Below, piece by piece: positions 42,830 through 51,636 of a stretch of DNA of 64,000 nt. The number at the start of each line of letters is the position of its first letter. Position 1 is the stretch's first letter. A model generated the notes under the pieces. It searched no databases. It was given only the letters and a program-made list of their open reading frames with translations, and had not been told where the DNA came from. Source of the DNA: G963674685 sp963674685 (lineage in GTDB: Bacteria; Lernaellota; Lernaellaia; JACKCT01); NCBI GenBank assembly GCA_963674685.2, contig CAXXWT010000003.1, positions 434,001 to 498,000 of the forward strand, read 5' to 3'. The translations under genes were made by a program, and so were the position numbers.

Positions 42830-43982
42830 CGTCTTCGATGGGTTTGACAATGAATCCTCGTTTCCTCATCCAGTTGTACAGAGCCATGCCGTCTTCATCC
42901 CGCTGGAATTTTGTTCCACGGGGCAGCCGGATGGTAAAAGACCGGGTAGTTTTTACGTTGTCGAATTTGACATCGAAAGTGGCGCTGATCAACCTGCCAT
43001 GGTTTGGAAGTTCCAGTTTGCGATCTCTATAAGCGGCAAAAAGGTCGTCGGCTTTGCGTATCTCCATTTCATTGTGGTTTCCGCCCCAGTAATAGGCTGC
43101 CTCCTTCAAGGTTATTTTTTCGAGACCAGGGGTGTCGGAACATACCAGGGATTTCTCCCCCTGTTCCAGCAGGGGGTCGAGACTGAACTGATCAATTTTC
43201 TGGAAACGGTCCTCGGAGCCGAAAAGAAAGCTCCCGAAGGCTTTGCGATAGATTTCGGTCACCTTGTCGTTTTCCGCATTGATGCGCAGATCGCCGGTAT
43301 CAGGATCATAAACGACAACGTCGAAATGTTCCGGCTGGAAATAAACCGCGCCGGATTGACCTTTGTCAATCGAACCTTCCCGGCGAAAAGGCAGACCGTG
43401 GCGAATCATGAACCAGATGCCATCGGGATTATTGAACGACACGATGCGGGTATTCCGTTCCCTCTTCATCTTGACCAGCCAGTCGTCCACCCTGTTGATG
43501 ATCTTGGCCTTGGCGTCCGCATCGAATTTGGCGAGCGGCTCAGGCTTGTGACTGGGGTAGGTCTGAAAGGACCGGCGACTGGAAACCTTTTGCTCGGCGT
43601 GTTTCTCCTCAAGAAAGGATCTGTCCGTAAGCCAGGTCTGAATCGCCACTTCCATGGCTGTGGGGGCATCCAGAAAATCGAATGATATTTGCTCACCGGC
43701 CGGTCGTTTGTTGTTCTCATCCAGGATACGTCCCATGTCCTCGTCTTTGGACATCTCGTGAATAAAGAACAACGCCTCGATCAGTTTGTCGTCCATATCC
43801 GGATCGGGTTTGGCCAGAACTTCAGCCAGCTTTTCGTAGTCGAACTCCTCCGACTCATCGAAAACAACCCCCCGATCAGTGAAAAAGGACTCGTGCGGCT
43901 CGAACAGTTTCCTTAACCATTTCGGACGGGCTTGACGTAAAACATCCACACGCGCAAATCGACTCAGTTTGACGGTCGCCAT
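42786..43982 (-). CDS. Unknown protein conserved after the LexA-like repressor in both prophages
   Basis: 398 residues (MATVKLSRFARVDVLRQARP onward), with a GGGGGAAGGTC ribosome-binding site. The first 73 residues are shared, with scattered substitutions, with the partial gene at 63782, so this gene is part of a conserved repressor module. Predicted alpha/beta, no Cys-rich motifs, no signal peptide. Family not recognised. Confidence 0.65.
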   Translation of the reverse strand: MATVKLSRFARVDVLRQARPKWLRKLFEPHESFFTDRGVVFDESEEFDYEKLAEVLAKPDPDMDDKLIEALFFIHEMSKDEDMGRILDENNKRPAGEQISFDFLDAPTAMEVAIQTWLTDRSFLEEKHAEQKVSSRRSFQTYPSHKPEPLAKFDADAKAKIINRVDDWLVKMKRERNTRIVSFNNPDGIWFMIRHGLPFRREGSIDKGQSGAVYFQPEHFDVVVYDPDTGDLRINAENDKVTEIYRKAFGSFLFGSEDRFQKIDQFSLDPLLEQGEKSLVCSDTPGLEKITLKEAAYYWGGNHNEMEIRKADDLFAAYRDRKLELPNHGRLISATFDVKFDNVKTTRSFTIRLPRGTKFQRDEDGMALYNWMRKRGFIVKPIEDDEIFPDADMATASI

Positions 43983-43993
43983 GACCTTCCCCC

Positions 43994-44632
43994 CTATGAA
44001 TCAGTGATTGCCTTGGGTCCTCGATGCACACCGATAATCTTCCCTTGCACCAGGACCTCATCGAATCCATAAAACCTGGACTTATATCTTTTGTTTTCCG
44101 GCCGAAGCTCGATCCGGTTCTTATGCATGTAAAACCGCTTTACCGTGGCGTTTTCATGGTTGATCAGCGCAACGACGATTTCACTGTCCTCCGCGAATTG
44201 CCGAGGTTCGCAGATCACAAGGTCGCCGTCCAAAATCCCCGCGCCTATCATCGAATCCCCATCGACACGCAGTGCAAAAAGATGCGGATCACGATACATC
44301 GACGAATCCACCACCAGAGTGCCGTCCCATTCCTCCTGGGCATACATCGGTAGCCCGGCTGCGATGTGACCGATAATAGGGATCTCCCGCGAACGCTGCT
44401 CTGCCAAAGCTTCGCCAGCACGATTCAATAAATGGACTGTCCGGCTGTATCGTCCTTCTCGGCGCACATACCCTTTTTCCTCGAGCCCCTGAAATAGTTG
44501 GAGAATGGCGGCGTGGCTGACTCCGAGGTCCTCACCCGTTTGGCGCAGGCTTGGAATCTTGCCGGAGCGTTTCAGGCTCTTTTCCAGGTAAGCTAAAAGG
44601 TCCATTTGTCTTGCGGTCAAATCGTCTCGCAT
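43994..44632 (-). CDS. LexA-like self-cleaving repressor (left copy)
   Basis: 212 residues. A winged helix (LTARQMDLLAYLEKSLKRSG, SLRQTGEDLGVSHAAILQLF) is followed by a LexA/UmuD peptidase domain: Ala-Gly cleavage site in HIAAGLPMYAQEE, Ser in DGDSMIGAGILDGD, Lys in ENATVKRF. DNA damage and RecA should trigger cleavage and prophage induction. The start at 44632 follows a TTGACA/TAAAAT promoter; an in-frame extension to 44749 crosses that promoter and is rejected. It differs from the right copy at two residues only. Confidence 0.92.
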   Translation of the reverse strand: MRDDLTARQMDLLAYLEKSLKRSGKIPSLRQTGEDLGVSHAAILQLFQGLEEKGYVRREGRYSRTVHLLNRAGEALAEQRSREIPIIGHIAAGLPMYAQEEWDGTLVVDSSMYRDPHLFALRVDGDSMIGAGILDGDLVICEPRQFAEDSEIVVALINHENATVKRFYMHKNRIELRPENKRYKSRFYGFDEVLVQGKIIGVHRGPKAITDS

Positions 44633-44663
44633 CGTGCTCCCCGAAGAGATAAACAAGTGGAAC

Positions 44664-44691
44664 ATTTTAATGTCGTTCCGTCCAATGTCAA
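44664..44691 (-). promoter_or_regulatory. Promoter of the left LexA-like repressor
   Basis: On the minus strand TTGACA (44686-44691), a 16-base spacer and TAAAAT (44664-44669) lie about 32 bases before the repressor ATG. The right copy has the same boxes and spacing. Confidence 0.78.
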
Positions 44692-44698
44692 GTAAAAT

Positions 44699-44715
44699 GT
44701 GAAGCCTCATGTGAA
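44699..44715. promoter_or_regulatory. Operator-like repeat in the left divergent promoter
   Basis: GTGAAGCCTCATGTGAA holds two direct copies of (A)TGTGAA, 12 bases apart, just upstream of the -35 box of the repressor gene. Kept unchanged in the right copy. Probable repressor site. Confidence 0.5.
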
Positions 44716-44805
44716 GGGGCGAGGCGCCTTTTCGGAAGTTCGATGTCACGTTTTCGGTTTTTCCAGACTTGGGAAGGTAGGAGCAATAAAAAGTCAGGGA
44801 AACTT

Positions 44806-45048
44806 ATGAACGGACAAGATGAACAAAGCGGAAACGACCGCCTTGATCGCATTGCCGCCATCATCTGCGCGGCGCTTTATCGCATCGTGACCCAAGACAT
44901 TACGGGACTTGGTATCAGCGCGCCCCATGCCCACCGATCCTCTCACTTTCGTCTTGACTTCCCGGACGCCCGAAGCGAGGGGTGCGAACCGGCAGGAGAA
45001 CGGTTAACAGGCGAAAAGGCCACAGAAAACGGGAAGGTACGCACATGA
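44806..45048 (+). CDS. Small hypothetical protein, first gene of the left recombinase operon
   Basis: 80 residues (MNGQDEQSGNDRLDRIAAII onward). The ATG follows CAGGGAAACTT, the same leader as the right prophage's first gene (CAGGGAAAACC). It has a short helix (RLDRIAAIICAALYRIVTQD) resembling residues near the start of the right-hand protein (DPFDLIAEILAEGIWRL). Ends in an ATGA overlap with DUF2924. Confidence 0.6.
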   Translation: MNGQDEQSGNDRLDRIAAIICAALYRIVTQDITGLGISAPHAHRSSHFRLDFPDARSEGCEPAGERLTGEKATENGKVRT

Positions 45049-45530
45049 CAAAAGACGATCAGAGCATCATTCGCACCATCGCGGAGATGAAGGAAATTAC
45101 GGTGGCGCAGTTGCGTGAGAAATACCGGGAGGTGTTTGGCGAGGAAGCGACCGTTTTGAACAAAACTTACCTCTGGAAAAAGATCGCGTATCGGCTCCAG
45201 GAGATCAAGCACGGCGGGTTGTCGCCCGAGGCCAAGGCTAGCCTCGAGGAATTAGGCAAGGAAGCGCCGGAAAAGTTGTTCGGAAAGCGGAAAAGGAAGG
45301 GGGAGGCGACAGCCACTTCCAACGCCTTATCCCGCGATCCCCGGATTCCGCCGGTGGGCACGGTCATCAAACGCGCCTACCAGGGTGTCGAGCACCGGGT
45401 GATCGTTCTGGAGAACGGCTTCGAACACGAGGAGCGCGTCTACAAATCCCTGTCAGGCATCGCCCGCAAGATCACCGACACTGGCTGGAACGGCTTCGGG
45501 TTTTTCCATCTCAATAAGAAGGCTAAATGA
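45045..45530 (+). CDS. DUF2924 protein
   Basis: 161 residues starting MTKDDQSIIRTIAEMKEITV. The order LREKYREVFGEEA, LWKKIAYRLQEIKHGGLS, PPVGTVIKRAYQGVEHRVIV, GFEHEERVYKSLSGIARKIT, and a Trp-Asn-Gly end is the DUF2924 pattern. These proteins nearly always lie next to phage-type large serine recombinases and may be directionality or DNA-binding partners. ATGA overlaps link it to both neighbours. Confidence 0.85.
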   Translation: MTKDDQSIIRTIAEMKEITVAQLREKYREVFGEEATVLNKTYLWKKIAYRLQEIKHGGLSPEAKASLEELGKEAPEKLFGKRKRKGEATATSNALSRDPRIPPVGTVIKRAYQGVEHRVIVLENGFEHEERVYKSLSGIARKITDTGWNGFGFFHLNKKAK

Positions 45531-47146
45531 AGAGCAACGGAATTAGCAAAACAAACGGCAAAGCAAACGGGAGCGTAAAATGCGGTCACGATGGCCGGGT
45601 CCGATGCGCCATCTACACTCGGAAATCTACTTCCGAGGGGCTCGACTCCGATTTCAACACCTTGGACGCCCAGCGCGAGGCTTGCGAGTTTTTCATCCGT
45701 AGCCAGGTAGGCGACGGGTGGGAAGTTATCGAGACACATTACGATGACGGCGGCTACACAGGCGGCAATATTGACCGGCCCGCGTTTCAGAGGTTGCTGA
45801 CGGATATTGAAAACGGCCTGGTAGATCAAATCGTCGTTTACAAGGTTGATCGTTTGAGCCGCAGCCTCATGGATTTCGCCAGAATCATGGGGAATCTTGA
45901 TGCTGCGAATATCGGCTTCGTATCGGTCACGCAGCAGTTCAATACGGCTTCCTCCATGGGGCGCCTCACGCTCAACATCCTTCTTTCATTTGCGCAATTC
46001 GAACGAGAGATCATCAGCGAACGCACCAGAGACAAAATCGGCGCTTCGCGCAAGAAAGGCAAATGGACCGGCGGATTCGTGTCGCTGGGGTATGCCGTGG
46101 ATCGTGAACGAAAGCGCCTGGTTATCGTGCCCGAGGAAGCGGATGTCGTGCGGCGGGTGTTTGGTCTCTATCTTTCAATCGGCTCACTGGCCGTTACTGC
46201 GCAGCGTCTCAATGACCTGGGATACAAGACCAAAGCTCGGGGCGGTAAAAACCCGCATGACGGCAAATCCTGGCACAAACAGGCGGTAAGCAAAGTGCTG
46301 CACAACCCTCTCTACCTGGGCAAGGTCCATTATGAGGGTGTGCTTTATGAAGGCGAGCATGAGGCCATCATTGAAAAAGAAATGTTCGACAGGGTACACA
46401 CGGTGCTCCGAGACGGCGCTCCATCTCCCCAGCGCACCGGTCGCAATCCCGACTTCATTCTTACGGGCCTGCTCACCTGCGGGTATTGCGGCGCCCCTTT
46501 TACATCGTCCGGGGGAACAAGCCATACCGGCAAGCATTACCGATACTACAAGTGCAGCCGCAAGGCGCGAGAAGGAAAGAAGGCGTGCAGATCAAGTGCG
46601 GTCCCGGCCCATAAGCTCGAGGATTTCGTCGTTGAAAAGATTTGGAGGGTTGCTGGGGACAAGGCAATCCGGAACGCCATCAGAAAACGGTTGGAGGATG
46701 ACAGAGATAATGGCTCCCAGCACCTGGTGGAGCAGCGAGAACGTCTGGCAGTCCGCATCCGCGAAATTGAGGCCGAAGCAAAGTCGGTGATCAATGCCAT
46801 CGGCTCCATCGAAGGTGCCGGTGCAACCCTGCTCACCGGACGGCTCGGTGAGATCGAAATGGAGTTGGAGCGGCTTGGCCGCGCAGCCCAGGAGATCGAC
46901 GGGCAACTTGCAACGTTGAATTCCCGTCTGGCTAACACCGAAAAGATGCTCGGCATTCTCGATGTGTTCGACTCAGTGTGGGATGCGCTCATCCCTGCGG
47001 AGCGACGGGAACTCGTGGCCCTGCTGGTGAAGAGCATCACGGTGGACCAGGAATCCGGGGTTATCGGAATTGATTACCATGCCCTCGGAGACGAGTCCGA
47101 GGAAGAGAACACCGAACCACCTTACACCGAGGAAGCCCACCCGTGA
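45527..47146 (+). CDS. Large serine recombinase (left prophage)
   Basis: 539 residues. The resolvase-type catalytic domain has Ser34 in YTRKSTSEGLDSDFNTLDAQ, then YDDGGYTGGNIDRPAFQRLL, VYKVDRLSRSLMDFARI and the SMGRLTLNILLSFAQFEREI helix. A recombinase domain, a zinc ribbon (TCGYCGAPF, then YKCSRKAREGKKAC) and a coiled coil follow. It is expected to integrate the left prophage. The gene starts with an ATGA overlap on DUF2924. Confidence 0.93.
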   Translation: MKSNGISKTNGKANGSVKCGHDGRVRCAIYTRKSTSEGLDSDFNTLDAQREACEFFIRSQVGDGWEVIETHYDDGGYTGGNIDRPAFQRLLTDIENGLVDQIVVYKVDRLSRSLMDFARIMGNLDAANIGFVSVTQQFNTASSMGRLTLNILLSFAQFEREIISERTRDKIGASRKKGKWTGGFVSLGYAVDRERKRLVIVPEEADVVRRVFGLYLSIGSLAVTAQRLNDLGYKTKARGGKNPHDGKSWHKQAVSKVLHNPLYLGKVHYEGVLYEGEHEAIIEKEMFDRVHTVLRDGAPSPQRTGRNPDFILTGLLTCGYCGAPFTSSGGTSHTGKHYRYYKCSRKAREGKKACRSSAVPAHKLEDFVVEKIWRVAGDKAIRNAIRKRLEDDRDNGSQHLVEQRERLAVRIREIEAEAKSVINAIGSIEGAGATLLTGRLGEIEMELERLGRAAQEIDGQLATLNSRLANTEKMLGILDVFDSVWDALIPAERRELVALLVKSITVDQESGVIGIDYHALGDESEEENTEPPYTEEAHP

Positions 47147-47565
47147 GACAAAGCACCCACAAATTTGAATTCAAGAAAAAGCCCAAGGAGATATCAGCCC
47201 CATCCCCCGCCGACACTGGCCCGCCGCCCATCGTCTGGATGCTGGCCTTCGCCCACCGGGTCGACCGGGAGATATCAGATGGCGTCTTTCCCAACCGCGT
47301 CGCGACCGCCCGGCACTACGGAGTCACCCGCGCGAGATTGACGCAGATTATGAATCTTCTGTGGCTTGCACCGGAGATACAGGAGGAAATCGTTCGAGAT
47401 GGAAGATCGCGAAAAATATCAGAGCGGACCCTTCGGAAATTGCTGCCCGTAAGCATTTGGGAAACTCAAAAAAAGCATTATTCAAAAGTATGGATCGATA
47501 TCGAGACAGCGTGCAAAAGCCCGACAGGCCGAAAAAAAAGTCTTTCAATAGGGGAGCCGGTATGA
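47143..47565 (+). CDS. HTH protein at the end of the recombinase operon
   Basis: 140 residues from a GTG start that overlaps the recombinase TGA. The centre has RVATARHYGVTRARLTQIMN, a helix-turn-helix like those in ParB/KorB-type and excisionase-like proteins, then LAPEIQEEIV. Such small HTH proteins often follow serine recombinases and may control direction. The C-terminus is basic. Confidence 0.68.
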   Translation: MRQSTHKFEFKKKPKEISAPSPADTGPPPIVWMLAFAHRVDREISDGVFPNRVATARHYGVTRARLTQIMNLLWLAPEIQEEIVRDGRSRKISERTLRKLLPVSIWETQKKHYSKVWIDIETACKSPTGRKKSLSIGEPV

Positions 47566-47963
47566 GCAAAGCCTAGTGGCCCATAGTTTTTCGGACTTCA
47601 GTTAGACTCCCACTGCTTCCACCAGTTTGATTAGGATCAGAATATTCTCCGGGGTCGCGAGTGCGCGGCCTCATTTCTTTTTATGCGGCGTATAGGTGCT
47701 GAATAACAAAGGATTATTGGACGTGGGCTGCTTGCCTCTGCCTTTTTCTTTTTCGGACCGACTCACCTCAAATAACCCCATTTTCGCCCCAAATCGGCCC
47801 TTTTCCTCTCCCCCTCTCCATTGCGTTCGGACTTGGGCGTTTTGGTCCGAAAGTGGAGAATGAATAAAATCAAACACTTACGGGGCGTCAAAAATTTGAG
47901 GTTCGACTCCCGCGCGGTATGGGAGTGTAACCTGAAATAAAAATACGGACTTGAGCCCCAGAT
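47566..47963. other. Non-coding gap at the right border of the left prophage
   Basis: 398 bases with no gene seen. It holds the inverted repeats TTCGGAC/GTCCGAA (47826-47851) and GGTT..ACTCCC/GGGAGT..AACC (47900-47932), and three CGGACTT copies (near 47592, 47829, 47944). The prophage/chromosome junction is probably here, because the last phage gene lies to the left and host genes to the right. Confidence 0.5.
47900..47932. repeat. Imperfect palindrome, candidate attachment-site remnant
   Basis: GGTT-cg-ACTCCC, a 9-base centre (GCGCGGTAT), then GGGAGT-gt-AACC. Arms pair over 10 of 12 positions. Large serine recombinases use imperfect palindromes of about 40-50 bp as att sites. No T-run follows, so a terminator is less likely. 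Confidence 0.35.
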
Positions 47964-50900
47964 TTATTCTTTCTCATCAAGAACCTTCCTCACCATTCGA
48001 GCCAGTGTTTCAATGGTAAAGGGCTTCTGGATGAAATGGGTGCCTTCATCCAGCACGCCGTGGTGGGCGATGGCGTTCTCGGTGTATCCGGACATAAATA
48101 TCGCTTTGAGACCTGGGCGCTTTTCTTTGAGTTTGTTGAATAGGGTTTTTCCGTTCATATTCGGCATCACGACATCCGTTAGAAGAAGACCGACAGGATC
48201 GTCATGCTCGTCGAAATAGGCGTAAGCCGAGCCGCCGTTTTCCATTTCGATAACCTCGTATCCCTGACGCTCCAGAATCTTTCTCGCCAGTTTTCGGACC
48301 ATAGCCTCGTCTTCCACAAGAAGCACCGTTTCCGTACCCTTCGGTAAATCGGTTCCTTTTTCTTTCGAGAGTCTATCGGCTTCTTCCATTACTCTTGGGA
48401 AGTAGACTTTGAAGGTGGTGCCGATATCGATTTCGGAATACACCTTGATCAAGCCTTTGTTCTGTTTGACAATTCCGTAAACGGTGGCCAGCCCCAGGCC
48501 GGTTCCCTGATCGCGTCCCTTGGTGGAAAAGAAAGGTTCAAATATTTTTAATTGAGTTTCCCTGTCCATGCCGCAGCCGGTGTCAGTGACCGCGAGCATG
48601 ACATAATCACCTGGCTCGGCGTCCTCATGAGGTTCACAGAATTCCGGACTCAAATGAACATTCTGGGTTTCGATTATCAGCTTTCCGCCATCGGGCATGG
48701 CCTCTTTGGCGTTAACGGAAAGATTGACGAGAATTTGATCCAGCTGCGAGGGGTCGGCTTTGATGCGACCGAGTTTCCTTGCAGGCTTGAACTGCATATC
48801 GATGTCTTCACCGATTATGCGTCCGATCATTTTTCTTGATCGTTCGATAATGTCATTGGGACGAATCACCTTGGGGGAAATTATTTGCTTTCGGGAAAAA
48901 GCCAACAATTGTGCGGTAAGTCCTGCTGCTCGTTCCCCGGCGGATTTGATTTCCTTCATGTCGGCCCACATCGGATCACCGGACTCAAGGCCCTCCAGAA
49001 TCATCTCCGCATAGCCGTTGATGCCGGTAAGGATGTTGTTGAAATCGTGGGCTACTCCGCCGGCGAGACGCCCGATGGATTCCATCTTCTGGGCCTGGAC
49101 CAATTGGTCCTGCAGTTTGGCCTTTTCCTGTTCGGCCTTTTGAAGATCGGAAATGTCCACAAAGACAGTAAGTGTTGACAGTCTGCCGAGATATTCGATG
49201 CGGCTGGAATGAGTTTGCACCCAGGACATATCCCCGTTTTTCTTGATGATTCGATATGAATCGAGCGAGGGCGTATCCTTGCCGGCGATACGATTTCGGA
49301 AGTTGCTGAAAAACCGAGACCTGTCATCCTCGTGGATCAACAGGGCCAGTTGTTCAGGTCCCATTTCAAGAAGTTCGTTCTTATCAAATCCAGTGATTTC
49401 ACTCATGGTGCGATTTGCAAAAATTAATCTTAGCGGATCATCCTGAGCAATCACAACACCCTGAAGAGAGCCCTCCACAAGAGAGCGATACTTTTCTTCA
49501 CTTTCCCGAATTAACCGCTCCGCATTTCTGCGCTCAGTGATGTTGCGTGCGATGCCATATATCCCAATTGGCATCCCGTTTTGATCCCTGATAAATGAGG
49601 TGGTAACTTCCGTCCAAATCGTGCTGCCGTCCTTGCAAAACTGCTCGAGTTCCATGATTCTTCTACGGTCAAAATCAACGCCCGATTCATGTTCCAGCGC
49701 GATTTCTTCCATTAAGATCTGCATCGCCATTTCATGTGATTCAGGCGTTAGTGTCTTTTCGACTGGTATTTGAATGGCCTCTTCTGGTGTGTACCCTCTT
49801 AGCTTTTTCACGGAAGGGCTGAAGTATGTGTATTCCTGCTCCATATTCATCGTCCAGATGACATCGGAGGCGTTGTCGGCAAGCAAACGGTACCGTGACT
49901 CGCTATCACGAAGAGCCTCTTCGGCCTTCTCGCGCTCTGTCATATCAATGCCAAGGCAAGTGACATCCACGATGGTTCCTTGCGGATCTTTTGTAATGAC
50001 ATTGGACCAAGACACATAACGCCTCTCACCGCTCCGGGTGAGGATTTCGTTTTCAAAGGAAGATAATCCTTGGGTGTTCCCCGTCTGCATTATCGTGCTG
50101 AATATTTCCCTAACTTTCTCACGAACATCATCGGGGATGAAAGTCTCAAACCAGTTCCGGCCAAGCACATCCTCCTTTTTCCAGCCGGTCAGTGATAGAA
50201 AATGATTGTTGGCAAATATTATCCGAGCATTCGGATCCAAGCTAATGCCGATTTGTGGGGTATCGATCAAAACGTTGCGCCATTTGCGTTCGCTTTCCTT
50301 TATGGCATCTTCCACCTGTTTTCTGTCGGTGATATCATTGCAGAAACCAAGCATGCGCGAATCCGAAAGTTTCACGGCTGACACCAACCACCAACGTCGT
50401 TCGCCTTTTTTATTACGGAAGGGAATCTCTGCAACCGCTTGTCCCGACTCAAGCACTTCCTTTAAACGAGCCATGCCCGCTTCCCGGGAATCTTCGCAAA
50501 GCAAATCGGTGATGCTCATGGAAAGCAATTCCTGTTCGCTGTAGCCGGTGATACTGCATGCGGCGGGATTCCCCTCAATATAGCGACCGTTTTCATCGGT
50601 AACGAAAACGCCGTAGGGCGTATTGGTGATATAGTCGCTGTAGCGTTGTTCGCTTTCTCTGAGTTCTTTTTCTGCTTCCTTGCGTTCCGTGATGTCGACC
50701 ATGACGGTCAGAAAGCACTCACGGCCCTGATTGTTAATGACCTCTACCGAAAAGAGGCCGTCGCGAAGTGTGCCATCCTTGCGCCGCACTTGGAGTTCGT
50801 GGTTCGCGATGTGGCCTTTCGCACGAATGGTTTTGACAGCATCGTCTTGCTTATCGGGCGATTCGACCAGTCCCATATCCGCACTTGTCTTGCCGATTAC

Positions 50901-51419
50901 CTCTTCCCGGGCGTAGCCCGTAGTCTCCAAGAAGGCATCGTTGACATCGAGAAACCGATAATCCAAGGTCGAGGAAAGCGCCATGGGTGAGGGATTCCTT
51001 CGGAAGATGCGTTCGAAGCATTGTTGGGCTTCCTGCTGGGCGCTGAGGTCCTTGCAGATTCCGAAGACGCAATCTTTTTGGTTCCACTTCCCGAACCAGA
51101 CGCGGGTTTCGACAGGAAGGGTTCTGCCGTACTTCGACATCAGCGGCAAAGGGCAATAGTCCCGTTTGCCCCGAAGCATCTCGGCGAAGATGGCTTTGGC
51201 TTCGTTGCGGTCCTCGGGGCGATGCCAGTCCAACACATGCATGGTCGCCAGTTCGTCTTCAGAGTACCGAAGTTTGTCCCGCGCCGCTTTGTTTGTGAAG
51301 AGCAAACGCCCCTCGGGCGTGCTTACCACCACGATGTCCGTCATCGAATCGAAGAAGAGGCGGAAGTTCGCTTCGTTCTCCATGAGCGCCTCGGGGAGCA
51401 AGGGGCCATTGTCTGTCAT
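47964..51419 (-). CDS. Hybrid sensor histidine kinase with six PAS domains and a receiver
   Basis: 1151 residues, no membrane segment, so probably cytoplasmic. Six PAS domains run in tandem from about 14 to 770 (for example NFRLFFDSMTDIVVVSTPEG). The kinase begins GGVAHDFNNILTGINGYAEM (phospho-His about 792), then the N box (DQILVNLSVNAKEAMPDGG), G1 (TDTGCGMD), F box (FEPFFSTKG) and G2 (GTGLGLATVYG). A C-terminal receiver has Asp in LLLTDVVMPNMNG (about 1082). ATGA coupling to the small lipoprotein gene. Expected to feed an unseen response regulator. Confidence 0.92.
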   Translation of the reverse strand: MTDNGPLLPEALMENEANFRLFFDSMTDIVVVSTPEGRLLFTNKAARDKLRYSEDELATMHVLDWHRPEDRNEAKAIFAEMLRGKRDYCPLPLMSKYGRTLPVETRVWFGKWNQKDCVFGICKDLSAQQEAQQCFERIFRRNPSPMALSSTLDYRFLDVNDAFLETTGYAREEVIGKTSADMGLVESPDKQDDAVKTIRAKGHIANHELQVRRKDGTLRDGLFSVEVINNQGRECFLTVMVDITERKEAEKELRESEQRYSDYITNTPYGVFVTDENGRYIEGNPAACSITGYSEQELLSMSITDLLCEDSREAGMARLKEVLESGQAVAEIPFRNKKGERRWWLVSAVKLSDSRMLGFCNDITDRKQVEDAIKESERKWRNVLIDTPQIGISLDPNARIIFANNHFLSLTGWKKEDVLGRNWFETFIPDDVREKVREIFSTIMQTGNTQGLSSFENEILTRSGERRYVSWSNVITKDPQGTIVDVTCLGIDMTEREKAEEALRDSESRYRLLADNASDVIWTMNMEQEYTYFSPSVKKLRGYTPEEAIQIPVEKTLTPESHEMAMQILMEEIALEHESGVDFDRRRIMELEQFCKDGSTIWTEVTTSFIRDQNGMPIGIYGIARNITERRNAERLIRESEEKYRSLVEGSLQGVVIAQDDPLRLIFANRTMSEITGFDKNELLEMGPEQLALLIHEDDRSRFFSNFRNRIAGKDTPSLDSYRIIKKNGDMSWVQTHSSRIEYLGRLSTLTVFVDISDLQKAEQEKAKLQDQLVQAQKMESIGRLAGGVAHDFNNILTGINGYAEMILEGLESGDPMWADMKEIKSAGERAAGLTAQLLAFSRKQIISPKVIRPNDIIERSRKMIGRIIGEDIDMQFKPARKLGRIKADPSQLDQILVNLSVNAKEAMPDGGKLIIETQNVHLSPEFCEPHEDAEPGDYVMLAVTDTGCGMDRETQLKIFEPFFSTKGRDQGTGLGLATVYGIVKQNKGLIKVYSEIDIGTTFKVYFPRVMEEADRLSKEKGTDLPKGTETVLLVEDEAMVRKLARKILERQGYEVIEMENGGSAYAYFDEHDDPVGLLLTDVVMPNMNGKTLFNKLKEKRPGLKAIFMSGYTENAIAHHGVLDEGTHFIQKPFTIETLARMVRKVLDEKE

Positions 51420-51634
51420 AATCTAGTGTCCTCCCTCGCATTAGTTCCGCTGACAAGTGGGAGAAAGCATGCGTCATCATCACCTTCATCGTTGTCGTCA
51501 TCCTGGCTTGAATCGTCGTCATCATCAGAGTCGTCGTCTTCGGTTGCGGCTTCATTGTCACCGTTGTCGCAGGAAGCGGCGATCAACAAAACCAGTGCAG
51601 CGATCAGAGCAATAAATACCAGGACGTTTTTCAT
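51416..51634 (-). CDS. Small Asp-rich lipoprotein
   Basis: 72 residues. Signal MKNVLVFIALIAALVLLIAA then Cys (lipobox IAASC), followed by an Asp/Ser/Glu-rich segment and a short hydrophobic end (CFLPLVSG). No other domain. It shares the linker style of the larger lipoproteins across the divergent promoter. Its stop overlaps the kinase start (ATGA), and it begins 2 bases after the TetR stop, so TetR, lipoprotein and kinase form one operon. It may be an envelope tag or sensor input for the kinase. Confidence 0.7.
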   Translation of the reverse strand: MKNVLVFIALIAALVLLIAASCDNGDNEAATEDDDSDDDDDSSQDDDNDEGDDDACFLPLVSGTNAREDTRL

Positions 51635-51636
51635 CT

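Larger units (their letters stand above)
43994..44805 (-). repeat. Long inverted repeat, left arm (repressor gene and divergent promoter)
   Basis: The repressor gene and the promoter region up to the start of the divergent operon are nearly the same, inverted, at 62958-63770. Similarity stops sharply at the start codon of the divergent small gene on the recombinase side and continues, weaker, into the next gene on the other side. Confidence 0.85.
1..47565. mobile_element. Left prophage (contractile-tailed, left end outside window)
   Basis: The region holds a nearly complete myovirus-type gene set on the minus strand: repressor, replication genes, terminase, portal, head protease/scaffold, capsid, connectors, sheath, tube, chaperone, tape measure and hub. 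A plus-strand serine-recombinase operon closes its right end. Most neighbouring genes overlap by 1-4 bases (ATGA or TGATG), as in a compact phage operon. The left end is not in the window. The right end is placed after the HTH gene that follows the recombinase; the exact attachment site was not found. Confidence 0.88.

Noticed and set aside
43994..44749. Longer start of the left LexA-like repressor
   Set aside because: The N-terminal extension runs across the TTGACA/TAAAAT promoter. The same holds for the right copy, so the internal Met is used for both.
47890..47925. tRNA-like TTCGACTCC sequence at the prophage border
   Set aside because: The flanking bases do not form a T-stem and no acceptor, D or anticodon arm is found on either strand. 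Treated as part of a palindrome.
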